This document shows, in pieces, positions 10,966 to 21,381 of a DNA stretch of 64,000 nucleotides. Source of the stretch: Gp6-AA40 sp963741135 (lineage in GTDB: Bacteria > Acidobacteriota > Vicinamibacteria > Vicinamibacterales > UBA2999); the NCBI GenBank assembly GCA_963741135.1, contig CAVUHC010000008.1, positions 868,001 through 932,000 of the forward strand, in the 5' to 3' direction. The number at the start of each line of letters is the position of its first letter. Positions within the stretch are counted from its first letter, which is position 1. Both the position numbers and the translations under genes were made by a program. The notes under the pieces were generated by a model. It made no database searches, was not told the DNA's origin, and worked only from the letters and a program-made list of their open reading frames with translations.

Positions 10966-13242
10966 ATGCCACCACCAGATCAGATCCTCGAACTCATCAA
11001 AGAACGCCTCCAGCATCCGACGACCGCCCGCGAGCTGGCCCGCGTCCTGCGGGTGCCCCGCGAGGAGCGGGTCGCTTTCAAGCGGCAGCTCAACGCGCTC
11101 GTGCAATCCGGCGACCTCGTGCAGATCCGCGGCAATCGGTTCGGCCTTCCCGAGAAGGAGGACGTCGTTGCGGGCCGTCTCCAGACCAATCCTGCGGGCT
11201 TCGGCTTCGTCGTGCCCGAACAGGCCGAGCCTGGCGAAAGGCAGGACATCTACATCGCGGCTGCCAACCTCACCGAGGCGATGCACGGCGATCGCGTCCT
11301 CGTGCGCATCGAGCGGCAGTCCGAGCGCGGGCCCGAAGGACGCATCGTCCGCATCCTCGAGCGCGCCCACGGCACGATCGTCGGGCGATTCGAGACTGAT
11401 TCGTCCGGCGTCGGTCACGTGGTCCCCTTCGACCGCCGCGTGACCACCGAGGTGCAGATCCCCTCGGGCCGGTCGTCGTCGGCGGAACCTGGCGACATGG
11501 TGGTCGTTGAAATCACCCGCTGGCCGACCACAACGCGCGGTGCCGTCGGCCACATCGTCGACGTGCTGGGCAACATCAACGAACCCGGCGTCGACACGCA
11601 GATCATTATTCGCAAGCACAACATCCCTGAAGCCCATTCGGAAGAATCGGTCGAGGAGGCGCGGCGCCTCGGGACGGTCGTCAATCCGCGCGACATCGAG
11701 GGGCGGACCGACTTTCGCCCGGTCACGACGGTCACGATCGACGGCGAGCACGCGCGCGACTTCGACGATGCCATCACGCTGGAGAAGCTGGCGAACGGGC
11801 ATTACCGGCTCGGGGTTCACATCGCTGACGTGTCGCACTACGTCAAGGAGGGCAGTGCTCTGGACGAAGAAGGGTACGAGCGCGGGACGTCGGTGTATTT
11901 CACCGAGCGCGCCGTGCACATGTTCCCGGCGGAGCTGGCGACAGGACTCTGCAGCCTCAATCCGCACGTCGACCGGCTGGTCCAGTCGTGCCTGATGGAG
12001 GTCGACCGTCGAGGCCAGGTCGTTCGCTACGAGATGCACGACGGCGTCATTAACAGTGATGCCCGGATGACCTACACGGCGGTGAATGCGATCCTGACGG
12101 ATCGCGATCCGGCGGTGACCGCCGAGTACCAGACGCTCGTCCCGCTGTTCGAGATGATGCACGAGCTGTTCGAGACGCTCAACGCGCGCCGCCGCCGCCG
12201 CGGCTCGATCGACTTCGACCTGCCCGAGACGGAGGTGATCCTGTCGGAGTACGGCGAAATCGAAGCGATCATTCCAGCCGAGCGCAACGTCGCGCATCGT
12301 CTGATCGAGGAGTTCATGCTCCTTGCGAACGAGACGGTTGCGGGCCATCTCGTCGGCAATGTCGTGCCCGCGTTGCACCGCGTGCACGAGACGCCGGATC
12401 TGAAGAAGGTCGCGGATTTCGAGGCGTTCATCGAGCCCCTCGGATACAGCCTTGGCGCCACGGGCGGCACCATCACACCGAAACATTTTCAGCGGCTCAT
12501 CGATCGCATGCGTGGGACGCCCGAAGAACGGCCGATCGCGGCGCTCATGCTGCGGACGATGCAGAAGGCGCGCTACGACGCCGTGAGCCTCGGCCACTTC
12601 GGTCTCGCGGCGGAGCACTATACGCATTTCACGTCGCCGATCCGCCGTTACCCGGATCTGGTGGTCCACCGCATGCTTCGCGAATCCCGCCAGCCGGCGG
12701 CGATTACGGAAGTGCGGCGCGAGGAGCTCGAAGAGGAGCTACCGGAGACTGCGCGCCACACATCCGAGAGGGAGCGGCGCGCTGACGACGCCGAACGCGA
12801 GCTGCTGCAGTGGAAGAAGGTCCGCTTCATGGCGGACAAGGTGGGCGACGAATTCGAGGGCTACATCACGGGAGTCGCGCAGTTCGGCCTGTTCATCGAG
12901 CTGATCGAGCACTACGTCGAAGGCCTTGTCCATGTGTCCAGCATGGCAGACGACTACTACCGGTTCCTCGAGCAGCAGCACGTGCTCCGCGGTGAGAATA
13001 CGAAGAAAGTGTATCGGCTCGGCGATAAGGTGCGGGTGCAGGTTGTGCGGGTTGACATGGAGCGCCGGCAGATCGACCTCGGGTTGGTGGATATCCTCGA
13101 GACAGTGCGGCGGGACGAGCGCCCTCGCGGGCCGATTCGCAGCAAGACCAAGCCGAAGACCGAGCGCCGGAAGGCGCAGCGTCCGGGTCGAAGGGAACGG
13201 ATCGCCAAGACGGGAGGCAAGGCACCCCGTTCGCGCAAGTAG
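10966..13242 (+). CDS. rnr: Ribonuclease R
   Basis: A processive 3'-5' exoribonuclease that degrades structured RNA and takes part in tmRNA-linked and rRNA quality control. The 758 residues contain an N-terminal winged-helix and cold-shock region (ARELARVLRVPREERVAFKR), and the RNB catalytic domain from about residue 240 with the metal-binding aspartates in TIDGEHARDFDDAITL. LGVHIADVSHYVKEGS and HFTSPIRRYPDLVVHR follow, then an S1 domain near 625-705 (VGDEFEGYITGVAQFGLFIE) and a basic Lys/Arg-rich tail. The start ATG follows the glycerate kinase stop without a gap. The frame is intact over 2.3 kb. Confidence 0.96.
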   Translation: MPPPDQILELIKERLQHPTTARELARVLRVPREERVAFKRQLNALVQSGDLVQIRGNRFGLPEKEDVVAGRLQTNPAGFGFVVPEQAEPGERQDIYIAAANLTEAMHGDRVLVRIERQSERGPEGRIVRILERAHGTIVGRFETDSSGVGHVVPFDRRVTTEVQIPSGRSSSAEPGDMVVVEITRWPTTTRGAVGHIVDVLGNINEPGVDTQIIIRKHNIPEAHSEESVEEARRLGTVVNPRDIEGRTDFRPVTTVTIDGEHARDFDDAITLEKLANGHYRLGVHIADVSHYVKEGSALDEEGYERGTSVYFTERAVHMFPAELATGLCSLNPHVDRLVQSCLMEVDRRGQVVRYEMHDGVINSDARMTYTAVNAILTDRDPAVTAEYQTLVPLFEMMHELFETLNARRRRRGSIDFDLPETEVILSEYGEIEAIIPAERNVAHRLIEEFMLLANETVAGHLVGNVVPALHRVHETPDLKKVADFEAFIEPLGYSLGATGGTITPKHFQRLIDRMRGTPEERPIAALMLRTMQKARYDAVSLGHFGLAAEHYTHFTSPIRRYPDLVVHRMLRESRQPAAITEVRREELEEELPETARHTSERERRADDAERELLQWKKVRFMADKVGDEFEGYITGVAQFGLFIELIEHYVEGLVHVSSMADDYYRFLEQQHVLRGENTKKVYRLGDKVRVQVVRVDMERRQIDLGLVDILETVRRDERPRGPIRSKTKPKTERRKAQRPGRRERIAKTGGKAPRSRK

Positions 13243-13243
13243 C

Positions 13244-13391
13244 CTATGACTTCTCGTCTTCCTTGCCGGCTTCCTTGAAGTTCTTGATGCCTTTGCCGAT
13301 GCCCTTGCCCGATTTCAGGCAGACGATTGGCTCCGAAGATCAGGATGATGATCACGAGGATGATGAGCAGCTCAGGAATACCCAGGCCCAT
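13244..13391 (-). CDS. tatA: Twin-arginine translocase subunit TatA, one indel
   Basis: TatA forms the protein-conducting assembly of the Tat pathway for folded proteins. The ATG at 13391 gives MGLGIPELLIILVIIILIFG then ANRLPEIGKGIGKGIKNFKE, a textbook membrane helix, hinge and amphipathic helix, followed by a short acidic tail and TAG. The total is 48 residues, at the short end for TatA. One extra C in GGG[C]AAG near 13318 shifts the frame in the sequence as given. It is convergent with rnr, the two stops being only one base apart. A Tat-type signal is present in the exported MmgE/PrpD protein at 57740-59203. Confidence 0.9.
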
Positions 13392-13522
13392 ATGTCACCT
13401 TTCGATCTCGCTTCCGTCGCACGGCTCAGCGAGGCACATTTCGATTGTCGAGGAAAATGGAATTGTACCACGTGCTTCAGGGCGGAATGCGTTTTGAACA
13501 AGCCCGCCCGGAGGTCATCAAC

Positions 13523-14398
13523 ATGAGACGGCTCATCGTGGCTCCGGCGCTCGCGCTGGCCACAAGCGCGGTGGTTTTGGCCCAGGACGGCTCCCTCGCG
13601 CAGTTTTCGTCCCAGGTGCAGCTGGTCGAGGTCTATGCGACCGTCACCGACGACAAAGGTGAGCTTGTGACCGGCCTGCGCCGGGGCGACTTCGACGTGT
13701 ACGAAAACAATCAGATCCAGGATGTCTCGGCATTCGCCGCGGGCGAGTTTCCGCTGACAGTGGCGCTCGGCGTGGACCGGAGCTGGAGCATGGCCGGTAA
13801 GTCGCTCGAACTGGCGAAGCAGGCGTCCCGTTCATTCTTGAATCAGCTCAAGCCCGGCGATCGTTCGATGGTCGTCGCCATCAGCAGCACGGCGGACGTC
13901 ATCGCGTCGTTGTCGACCGATCGTTTCACACAGTCTCGCGCCATAGCCGCACTTGACCCATGGAGCACGACGGCCCTGCGCGACGCGATCATCGCCGCGC
14001 TCGATCGGATCGAGTCCGAGCCGGGCCGGCAGGCGCTCGTCCTCTTTTCCGACGGCAACGATCGCTACAGCCGCGCCACCGAGGCGGAGGTCATCGAGCG
14101 CGCGCGGCGCAGTAACGCCCTGATCTATCCGATCGCCTTCGGCAAGCAGCGCCCGCCGCTGCTTGCGCAGGTTGCCGTGATCACCGGTGGACGCTCGTTT
14201 CTGTTGAAGGACGCTACGGAATTGGAGAAAACGCTGGCCACGATTGCCAAGGAGCTGCGGTATCAGTACCTGCTGGGCTACGCGCCATCAGTTCCGATCG
14301 AAGAGGGCGTGCACGAATGGCGGTCGATCCGCGTGGCGTTGAAAACCCCGCGCCCAGGGCTGCGCGTACGCGCCCGGGACGGATACACGACCGACTAA
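13523..14398 (+). CDS. Secreted VWFA-domain protein, Acidobacteria type
   Basis: This 291-residue protein has an N-terminal signal peptide (RRLIVAPALALATSAVVLA) and a von Willebrand factor A domain with the MIDAS DxSxS motif (DRSWS, about residue 86). The order of elements, VEVYATVTDDKGELVTGLRR then FDVYENNQIQDVSAF, is that of the VWFA-related domain common in Acidobacteriota. The end (YQYLLGYAPSVP, then LRVRARDGYTTD) also fits. Start ATG 13523 has a GGAGGT ribosome site at good spacing. It is probably extracytoplasmic and metal-dependent in protein binding; no substrate or partner can be named. Longer in-frame starts would lose the signal peptide. Confidence 0.85.
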   Translation: MRRLIVAPALALATSAVVLAQDGSLAQFSSQVQLVEVYATVTDDKGELVTGLRRGDFDVYENNQIQDVSAFAAGEFPLTVALGVDRSWSMAGKSLELAKQASRSFLNQLKPGDRSMVVAISSTADVIASLSTDRFTQSRAIAALDPWSTTALRDAIIAALDRIESEPGRQALVLFSDGNDRYSRATEAEVIERARRSNALIYPIAFGKQRPPLLAQVAVITGGRSFLLKDATELEKTLATIAKELRYQYLLGYAPSVPIEEGVHEWRSIRVALKTPRPGLRVRARDGYTTD

Positions 14399-14402
14399 CA
14401 CG

Positions 14403-14495
14403 AAATGCAAAATGCAAATGCTGCTCACCGGCGACACCTGCCGGTCCTATTTGCATTCTGGGGTGTTTACATTTTGCATTTTGCATTTTGAATTA
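14403..14495. repeat. Intergenic hairpin with TGCAAAA word arms
   Basis: The left arm (14403-14420) reads AAATGCAAAATGCAAATG. The right arm has CATTTTGCATTTTGCATTTT (about 14470-14490), with another ATTTGCATT word near 14449. A separate GC-rich hairpin (ACCGG...CCGGT, about 14427-14446) forms the centre. The element lies between the VWFA gene and the next start. Confidence 0.75.
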
Positions 14496-14509
14496 GAGTA
14501 GTTCTCCCT

Positions 14510-15016
14510 ATGGCCCACGCCCTCGTAATGGCGCTCTTTGAAGATGCCGCCGCCGCCGCCGATGCGGCGAGAGATCTGCGGAAGCTTGGCATTTCGCGCG
14601 AGCGGGTCTCGATCGTTGCGCGAACGCATGACGAGGAAGGCGCGCTCGCACAGGCATCCGGGGCATCGCCTGGATCGGAAATCGAGGATTCGGCGACGGC
14701 GGCACGTCTCGGAGAGCTGGGCGCGCATCTGGTTGCTGCGATTGGTGTATTCATGCCCGGTGTCGGACCGGTCATTGCCGACGGTCCGCTCGCTGCGGCG
14801 GTCGGGGAAGCCGCGGGGCATCTCGCAGGCGGCATTGCGCGGGCGTTGGAGCATGCGGGTCTCGACGAAAACGAGGCCGCCCGGTGGGAGAAGCGGATCG
14901 AGGGAGGCGCGTTTCTCGTCGGGGCGCACGTCGAACGCGCGCCGATTGAGCCGGCGCGTGACGTGTTGATCCTTCATGGTGGCTCACCAATTGCGGTTGG
15001 AAACTGGAACGACTGA
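14510..15016 (+). CDS. General-stress-protein-like protein with glycine-rich hydrophobic core
   Basis: This 168-residue protein starts HALVMALFEDAAAAADAARD followed by LRKLGISRERVSIVAR, an arrangement seen in YflT/17M-type heat-induced stress domains. A hydrophobic Gly/Ala segment follows (GVFMPGVGPVIADGP, then AVGEAAGHLAGGI), resembling a glycine zipper. The C-terminus repeats a second beta-alpha-beta-like unit (FLVGAHVERAPIEPARDVLI). It starts right after the word-repeat hairpin. Its role is unknown; membrane association or oligomerisation under stress is only an inference from composition. Confidence 0.55.
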   Translation: MAHALVMALFEDAAAAADAARDLRKLGISRERVSIVARTHDEEGALAQASGASPGSEIEDSATAARLGELGAHLVAAIGVFMPGVGPVIADGPLAAAVGEAAGHLAGGIARALEHAGLDENEAARWEKRIEGGAFLVGAHVERAPIEPARDVLILHGGSPIAVGNWND

Positions 15017-15146
15017 CCGGAAGAATTACGAAAAAGGAGGCGGCCAAATCCACCGGACGCGCATCCTAATGGGGTAATCGACACAGTTCCGTGACCTTGT
15101 TGAGGTACCCGTTTTGCAGTTGCGACCCTCGGCACGCTCGGGGACA

Positions 15147-16070
15147 ATGAGCCAGACACACGCCGCCGCAATGTCGACGACCACTTCGACGAGCACGCCT
15201 GAACGCGCTCCAGCCCATGGACATCTCTATATCCATGCCTCCGGACGGCCGGCCGAAGTCCATTTCCAGTTCGAGCAGCAGGAAAAGCGCCTTGGCGGCG
15301 CCCTGGGCGCCTCTGTCATCAGTCACGGGGCGTTCGTCCTTTTGATTCTCCTCATCATGCGTCTCGCGCCCCAGGCTGGTGAGCACGCGATGCTCATCGA
15401 CCGTACCCCGCACGAGATCGTGTGGCTCGCCGAGCCGGGCCTTGGCGGTGGCGGTGGCGGCGGGGGCAATCAACAGAAAGAGCCGATTAAGAAGGCCGAG
15501 CTTCCCGGCAAGGAAAAATTGACCGTTCCTGTCGAGAAAAAGCCCGACCCTGTTGTGATCGAGCAGCCGAAGGAGGAAGAGCAGAAGATAAACATCCCGG
15601 CGGTCACGATGAGCGCCTCGGACGAAGTCTCTCCCGGCCTGATTGAGTCGAAGGAAGACACGACCTCCCAGGGAATCGGCAGCAGCGGCGGCGCGGGCAC
15701 TGGTTCGGGCACCGGTATCGGGAGTGGGCAAGGCTCAGGGCTTGGCGAAGGCAGCGGTGGGGGTACTGGTGGCGGCGTGTACCGGCCCGGCAATGGCGTC
15801 GAATCGCCGCGCCTGTTGCGCAGTGTGCGTCCTAACTACACCGCCGAGGCCATGCGCGCAAAGGTGCAGGGCGTCGTGCGGCTCGAAGGCGTGGTGCTAT
15901 CCGATGGCACCGTTGGCGATGTTCACGTGACGCGGTCGCTTGATTCCGTCTTTGGTCTCGACCAGGAAGCCATGAAGGCGGCGAAGCAGTTCCGCTTTAT
16001 ACCAGGGACGCGCTTCGGTGAGCCGGTGTCGGTGCTGGTCAGCTTCGAAATCGAATTCACCCTCAGATAA
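15147..16070 (+). CDS. tonB: TonB family energy-transducing protein
   Basis: This 307-residue protein has a short cytoplasmic head, one membrane helix (about residues 60-78, VISHGAFVLLILLIMRLA), then a long periplasmic linker. A poly-Gly run and a charged Pro/Glu/Lys part (EKKPDPVVIEQPKEEEQK) are followed by a Gly/Ser-rich tract. The C-terminal TonB domain starts near RSVRPNYTAEAMRAKVQGVV and ends SVLVSFEIEFTLR. It should couple the proton motive force to outer-membrane receptors such as the one at 54580-57477. ATG 15147 is preferred; TTG 15114 is an in-frame alternative. ExbB and ExbD are not in the window. Confidence 0.85.
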   Translation: MSQTHAAAMSTTTSTSTPERAPAHGHLYIHASGRPAEVHFQFEQQEKRLGGALGASVISHGAFVLLILLIMRLAPQAGEHAMLIDRTPHEIVWLAEPGLGGGGGGGGNQQKEPIKKAELPGKEKLTVPVEKKPDPVVIEQPKEEEQKINIPAVTMSASDEVSPGLIESKEDTTSQGIGSSGGAGTGSGTGIGSGQGSGLGEGSGGGTGGGVYRPGNGVESPRLLRSVRPNYTAEAMRAKVQGVVRLEGVVLSDGTVGDVHVTRSLDSVFGLDQEAMKAAKQFRFIPGTRFGEPVSVLVSFEIEFTLR

Positions 16071-16280
16071 GAACTTCCAACCTCCAATTCCCAACGCGTC
16101 CCGCGCACCCGGTTTCCTGGACAGTTCCGTGCCCAATTGAGGCCGCCATCGTGAGCATTGCGAAGAGCGCGGGAATCGCAGCCCAGTCTTTGCCGTCGTG
16201 GAGCCAAAAGAGGCTCAGTCAAGGATAGAATCAGCGTGCCTCTATGGTTGTGTGTTCCAGACAAGGAGTGTCGCGTGTAC

Positions 16281-16706
16281 ATGCATATCAATCGCAGTCT
16301 CTGTGGTGTAGCGGTTGTCATGATTGCCGGGTTGGCTGTCGCGTGCGGCCGGTCGAGCGGGTCACGAGTCTTCTTCGTCCAGCCTAAGGATGGGGCGACG
16401 GTCAAGAGCCCGGTCGCTCTCGAATTCGGCGCGGACAATGTTTCGATTGCGGCGGTGCCACAAGGGACGGTCACCGAAGCCAGGGCCGGACTGGGGCATT
16501 ACCACGTCGGCATTGACACCGACTGCCTGCCTACAGGCGCCGACATTCCCAAAGCCGCCCCGTGGGTTCACTTTGGTGACGGCAAGAACGTCATCGACAT
16601 GCAGCTCCCGGCAGGAAGCCACAGGCTCACGCTGCAGGTTGGCGACGATCTGCACAGAACGATTGAAGGGCTTTGTTCGACGATCTCGGTAACGGTCGCC
16701 GAATAG
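16281..16706 (+). CDS. DUF4399 lipoprotein
   Basis: A short exported protein of 141 residues. The N-terminal signal ends in a lipobox-like LAVAC near residue 22, so lipid attachment is likely. The mature part begins RVFFVQPKDGATVKSPVALE and contains GLGHYHVGIDTDCLP, then ILP-type ends (MQLPAGSHRLTLQVGDDLH), which match DUF4399 proteins. The conserved HYH suggests metal binding, but this is inference. An upstream GTG (16275-16277) would add two residues. The 210-base gap before it holds a solo array of CCAACCTCCAATTCCC words (16073-16100) and a possible TAGAAT -10 near 16229. Confidence 0.7.
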   Translation: MHINRSLCGVAVVMIAGLAVACGRSSGSRVFFVQPKDGATVKSPVALEFGADNVSIAAVPQGTVTEARAGLGHYHVGIDTDCLPTGADIPKAAPWVHFGDGKNVIDMQLPAGSHRLTLQVGDDLHRTIEGLCSTISVTVAE

Positions 16707-16819
16707 CCTGCCCAAAGCTCATTCGCGGGGGACGGCTGGGAATATCCATTCCCCCGTAGGCGTGATCCCTTGCGCGCGAATTCGCGACGCATGGCGCGGG
16801 AGGATAGCACCATGCGTAC

Positions 16820-16850
16820 AAAAAAAGGCCGGGTCCGAAAGGACCCGGCC
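16820..16850 (-). terminator. Rho-independent terminator of groESL
   Basis: Stem GGCCGGGTCC (16827-16836), loop GAAA, stem GGACCCGGCC (16841-16850). On the minus strand the hairpin is followed by a run of seven T (16820-16826). It lies 45 bases past the groL stop. Confidence 0.92.
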
Positions 16851-16894
16851 TCGACGTCCAACTTACGTCGAACTTTGAACTTCGACCTTCGAAC

Positions 16895-18528
<1,634 letters not shown>

Positions 18529-18543
18529 GTGTCTTGACCTCAG

Positions 18544-18835
18544 TTATTTCGAATCGAGAACCGCGAGCACTTCGTCTTCGCGCATGATGAGGTATTCCTC
18601 ACCATCGATCTTGATGTCCTGTCCGGAATACTTGCCGAAGAGAATCGTCTCGCCTTCCTTCACGTCGAGCGGCACGCGCTCGGCCTTCTCGCGCTTGCCG
18701 AGCGCCGACGGCGATGACCTTGCCCTGCTGCGGCTTTTCCTTGGCGGTGTCGGGGATGATGATTCCGCCGACTTTCTGTTCGCCTTCATCGATGCGCTGA
18801 ACGATGATGCGGTCGTGTAGCGGTCTGACTTTCAT
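18544..18835 (-). CDS. groS: Co-chaperonin GroES, one indel
   Basis: GroES caps the GroEL chamber. ATG 18835 gives KVRPLHDRIIVQRIDEGEQK with the mobile loop VGGIIIPDTAKEKPQQG, and the end reads YLIMREDEVLAVLDSK, about 96 residues. One indel near 18715 shifts the frame. It is first in the CIRCE-controlled operon, with groL 15 bases downstream. Confidence 0.95.
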
Positions 18836-18923
18836 GTGGTCGACTCCAACTGTCTGGTAGCGGGCGCCGGGCCGGCAGGCCGCGGCGCGAATCCTCTGGG
18901 ATTGATCCAGCACCTACGGTGAG

Positions 18924-18950
18924 TTAGCACTCACCATGGACAACTGCTAA
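18924..18950 (-). promoter_or_regulatory. CIRCE operator (HrcA binding site)
   Basis: TTAGCACTC-N9-AACTGCTAA on the plus strand, that is TTAGCAGTT-N9-GAGTGCTAA in the direction of groES. One arm is a perfect CIRCE half-site and the other differs at two of nine positions. It overlaps the last base of the -10 box and ends 88 bases before the groS ATG, so HrcA binding should block initiation. hrcA is not in the window. Confidence 0.92.
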
Positions 18951-18979
18951 TTCTAGCGGCCGCGAAAATGGTGTGTCAA
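18950..18979 (-). promoter_or_regulatory. Sigma-70 promoter of groESL
   Basis: On the minus strand: TTGACA (18979-18974), an 18-base spacer and TAGAAT (18955-18950). The -10 runs straight into CIRCE. It overlaps the region just after the stop of the upstream Fis-type gene. Confidence 0.8.
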
Positions 18980-18997
18980 GAGGGCCGGGTGAGGCGA

Positions 18998-19214
18998 TTA
19001 GGCGGATCGGCGGAGGCGGTACTCGGTCATCTTGCGCGCGAGCGTGTTGCGGTGGATGCCGAGCAGATCCGCGGCCTTGCCCAGGTTGCCGTCGGCCTTC
19101 GAGCAGCACCTGCGCGATGAACTTCTTCTCGAACTCGCGCTGCGCTTCGTCGTAGCGGATGCCCTTGGTCACCATTTCGTCGACCAGGCGTTCGAGCTGA
19201 TCACGGAGTGCCAT
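18998..19214 (-). CDS. Fis-type helix-turn-helix protein, small, indel-containing
   Basis: About 71 residues. ATG 19214 gives ALRDQLERLVDEMVTKGIRY, then a Fis/NtrC-type DNA-binding helix-turn-helix (EFEKKFIAQVLL, NLGKAADLLGIHRNTLARKM, TEYRLRR). The stop is TAA 19000-18998. One indel near 19098 breaks the frame in the middle of the HTH. The motif is the C-terminal module of sigma-54 activators and Fis, here standing alone. It follows purC on the same strand and precedes the groES promoter. Regulatory role inferred; targets unknown. Confidence 0.75.
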
Positions 19215-19288
19215 GACGCGTACCTCTTTCCCGCTTTCCCGACCGTCGATGCCGGGTCCGAAAGGACCAGACATGCCAGACTCCGGCC

Positions 19289-20222
19289 TCACTGCAGCGG
19301 CCGCCCGGCAAGACGCTGAAGGCCTCGAGGTACTTCTCCGTGTTCGCATCACCACGTCGTCGGGCAGCGACGGCACCGGCGGCTGCTTGTTCCACTTGAT
19401 CTGCTCGAGGTAGTCGCGCACGTACTGCTTGTCGAAGCTCGGCTGCGGCCCGCCGGGACGGTACTGGTCCTTGGGGCCAGTACCGGGACGAATCCGGCGT
19501 CATCACTTCGTCGATGAGTATCACCGACTCGTCTTCGGTCAGCCCGAACTCGAACTTGGTGTCCGCCAGGATGATGCCGCGCGATTCCGCGTGCGCGGTA
19601 CCGAACGCGTACAACTCCAGCGTCAGCCTGCGTAGCGTCGCGATCAGCTTCTCGCCGACGAGCCGTCCGGCCTCGGCTTCGCTGATGTTGACGTCGTGTC
19701 CGCTCGTCGCTTTCGTGGCCGGCGTGAAGATCGGCTGCGGCAGGCGGTCAGATTCGCGCAGTCCCGGCCGGCAGCGCGATACCGCACACAGCGCCGGTCG
19801 CCACGTAGTCCTTCCAGCCCGAACCCGAGAGATACCCGCGCGCCACGCATTCGATCGGTACCGGGTTCGTCTTTCCGCACCAGCATCGATCGCCCGGCGA
19901 GCATCGCGGCATCGGCGCGAAATTCCACGGGATATTGCGCCACGTCGGTGCTGATGACGTGATTCGGGACGATGTCGCGCGTCTGCTCGAACCAGAAGGC
20001 CGAGAGCTGCGTGAGGACTTTGCCCTTGTCGGGGATGCCCGAGGCGAGCACGTAGTCGAACGCGGAAATGCGATCGGTGGCGATCATCAGCAACCGGTCG
20101 TCAACTTCGTAGATGTCGCGCACCTTGCCCTGTCGATGCGGCGCGAGTCCGTTCAAACGTGTATGGATGACAGGCGCAGCGAGTGGCAACAGGTGTCCTT
20201 GGCCCTCGATTCGCTCGGACAA
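19289..20222 (-). CDS. purC: Phosphoribosylaminoimidazole-succinocarboxamide synthase, broken by indels
   Basis: PurC joins CAIR and aspartate in purine synthesis. Visible motifs are RQGKVRDIYEVDDRLLMIAT, DRISAFDYVLASGIPDKGKV, LTQLSAFWFEQT, and downstream TPATKATSGHDVNISEAEAG, GIILADTKFEFGLTEDESVI and DEVMTPDSSRYWP, all standard. The C-terminus YLEAFSVL...GRPLQ reaches a TGA at 19291-19289. The start is uncertain: TTG 20222 gives SERIEGQGHLLPL, and a TTG ten codons on is an alternative. Breaks lie near 19870, 19760, 19460 and 19310. It is the first gene of the minus-strand run that also holds the Fis-type gene. Confidence 0.92.
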
Positions 20223-20325
20223 CCCTGAGCGAGAGTCGAAGGATTGCGGGAAACGCGCATCTTATCGGGATGGTGCAGCGCCCGCAACCGTACGCAACAG
20301 CACCGGCGGTCGCGCGCGAGGAGCC

Positions 20326-20334
20326 TGATATATT
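20326..20334 (+). promoter_or_regulatory. Extended -10 promoter
   Basis: TGATATATT carries a TGn extension and TATATT hexamer 22 bases before the ATG at 20357. No clear -35 box is seen. Confidence 0.4.
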
Positions 20335-20356
20335 GTGTAGGTTCCCTGAACCGCGA

Positions 20357-21321
20357 ATGAGGATCCGTACAGCGCTGGTGACGCTTCTGGCGATTGCCCT
20401 TTTCGCGTGGTTCCTCAGTCGCGCGAACCTCAAGGCGGTTGCGGGACGAGATTGCGCACGCACGAGTTGACCTGATCGTCTGGGCCGTCCTGCTCGCGGC
20501 AGTCATGCCGATCATGCGGGCGGTCCGCTGGCGATATCTGCTGGACCCGATCGGGCCGACGCGGTTCGGCCCTGCGCTGCGCGCGACGATTCTTGGCTTC
20601 GCGGCGCTTGCGTTGCTGCCGGCGCGCGCCGGCGACGTGCTGCGGCCGTATCTCGTGGCGCGCAGCGAGGGCCTGCAACGGCGCCTCGGTGTTCGCGACG
20701 ATCGTGATGGAGCGCGCGCTCGACCTCGTCGCGGTGCTGACGCTGCTGGCGGCCTTCGTCTGGATCTTCGACGGCCGCGCGATTCTGCCGCCGGGATTGC
20801 TGGCGCCGATTCAGGTGTCCGCCACGATGGCCGCGGGTGTCGTCGTGGCGCTGATGGCGGTGATGTGGATGCTGGCCACGCATCCGGAGCGGATCGGGCG
20901 GCTCGTGGCGCGCAGCGACCGGCTGCTGCCGCAGCGCGTCGCACATGCGCTCGGCCGGCTGGCGCGCACCTTCAGCGAGGGGTTCGCGGTGGCGCGGGAG
21001 CCGCGCGACCTGGCGATCGCGTTGGTCTGGTCGTTTCCGCTCTGGGTGACCATCGCATTGCAGGCGTGGCTGGTCACGCGCGCGTTCGGCATCCTGATCC
21101 CGGTGTCCGCGAGCTTCCTGCTGCAGGCGCTGCTCGTGATTGGCGTCGCGGTGCCGACGCCGGGCGCGGTCGGCAGCTTTCACGAGGCGTATCGGATCGC
21201 GGTCACGACTTTTTTTCACGCGCCGAACAATGCGGCGGTGAGCGCGGCGCTCGTGCTCCATGCGGTGTCGTTTTTCACGAGCCTGGTGCCCGGGGTGGTC
21301 ATCATGGCCAGGACGGCTTGA
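20357..21321 (+). CDS. YbhN/UPF0104-type integral membrane protein (lysylphosphatidylglycerol synthase flippase-like), two indels
   Basis: About 320 residues and eight or so predicted helices. ATG 20357 gives MRIRTALVTLLAIALFAWFL. Family signals are WAVLLAAVMPIMRAVRWRYL, LALLPARAGDVLRPYLVARS, VMERALDLVAVLTLLAA and the C-terminal VGVAVPTPGAVGSFHEAYRI, as in YbhN and MprF flippase-domain proteins. The frame shifts near 20440 and 20690. No MprF-type synthase domain is attached. It may act in envelope lipid or polyprenyl-linked glycan transport, but the substrate is unknown. nrdR follows 60 bases downstream. Confidence 0.8.
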
Positions 21322-21381
21322 GCGTCGGCGGGCCTGGGCCGCTGGCCGGCACCGCTCGCCAGGAGGAGACGGCGGGAACCG

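Noticed and set aside
10723..12669. 648-codon open frame on the minus strand opposite rnr
   Set aside because: rnr is certain with clear motifs; the opposite frame is Arg/His/Asp-rich with no family, as expected for an antisense shadow in GC-rich DNA.
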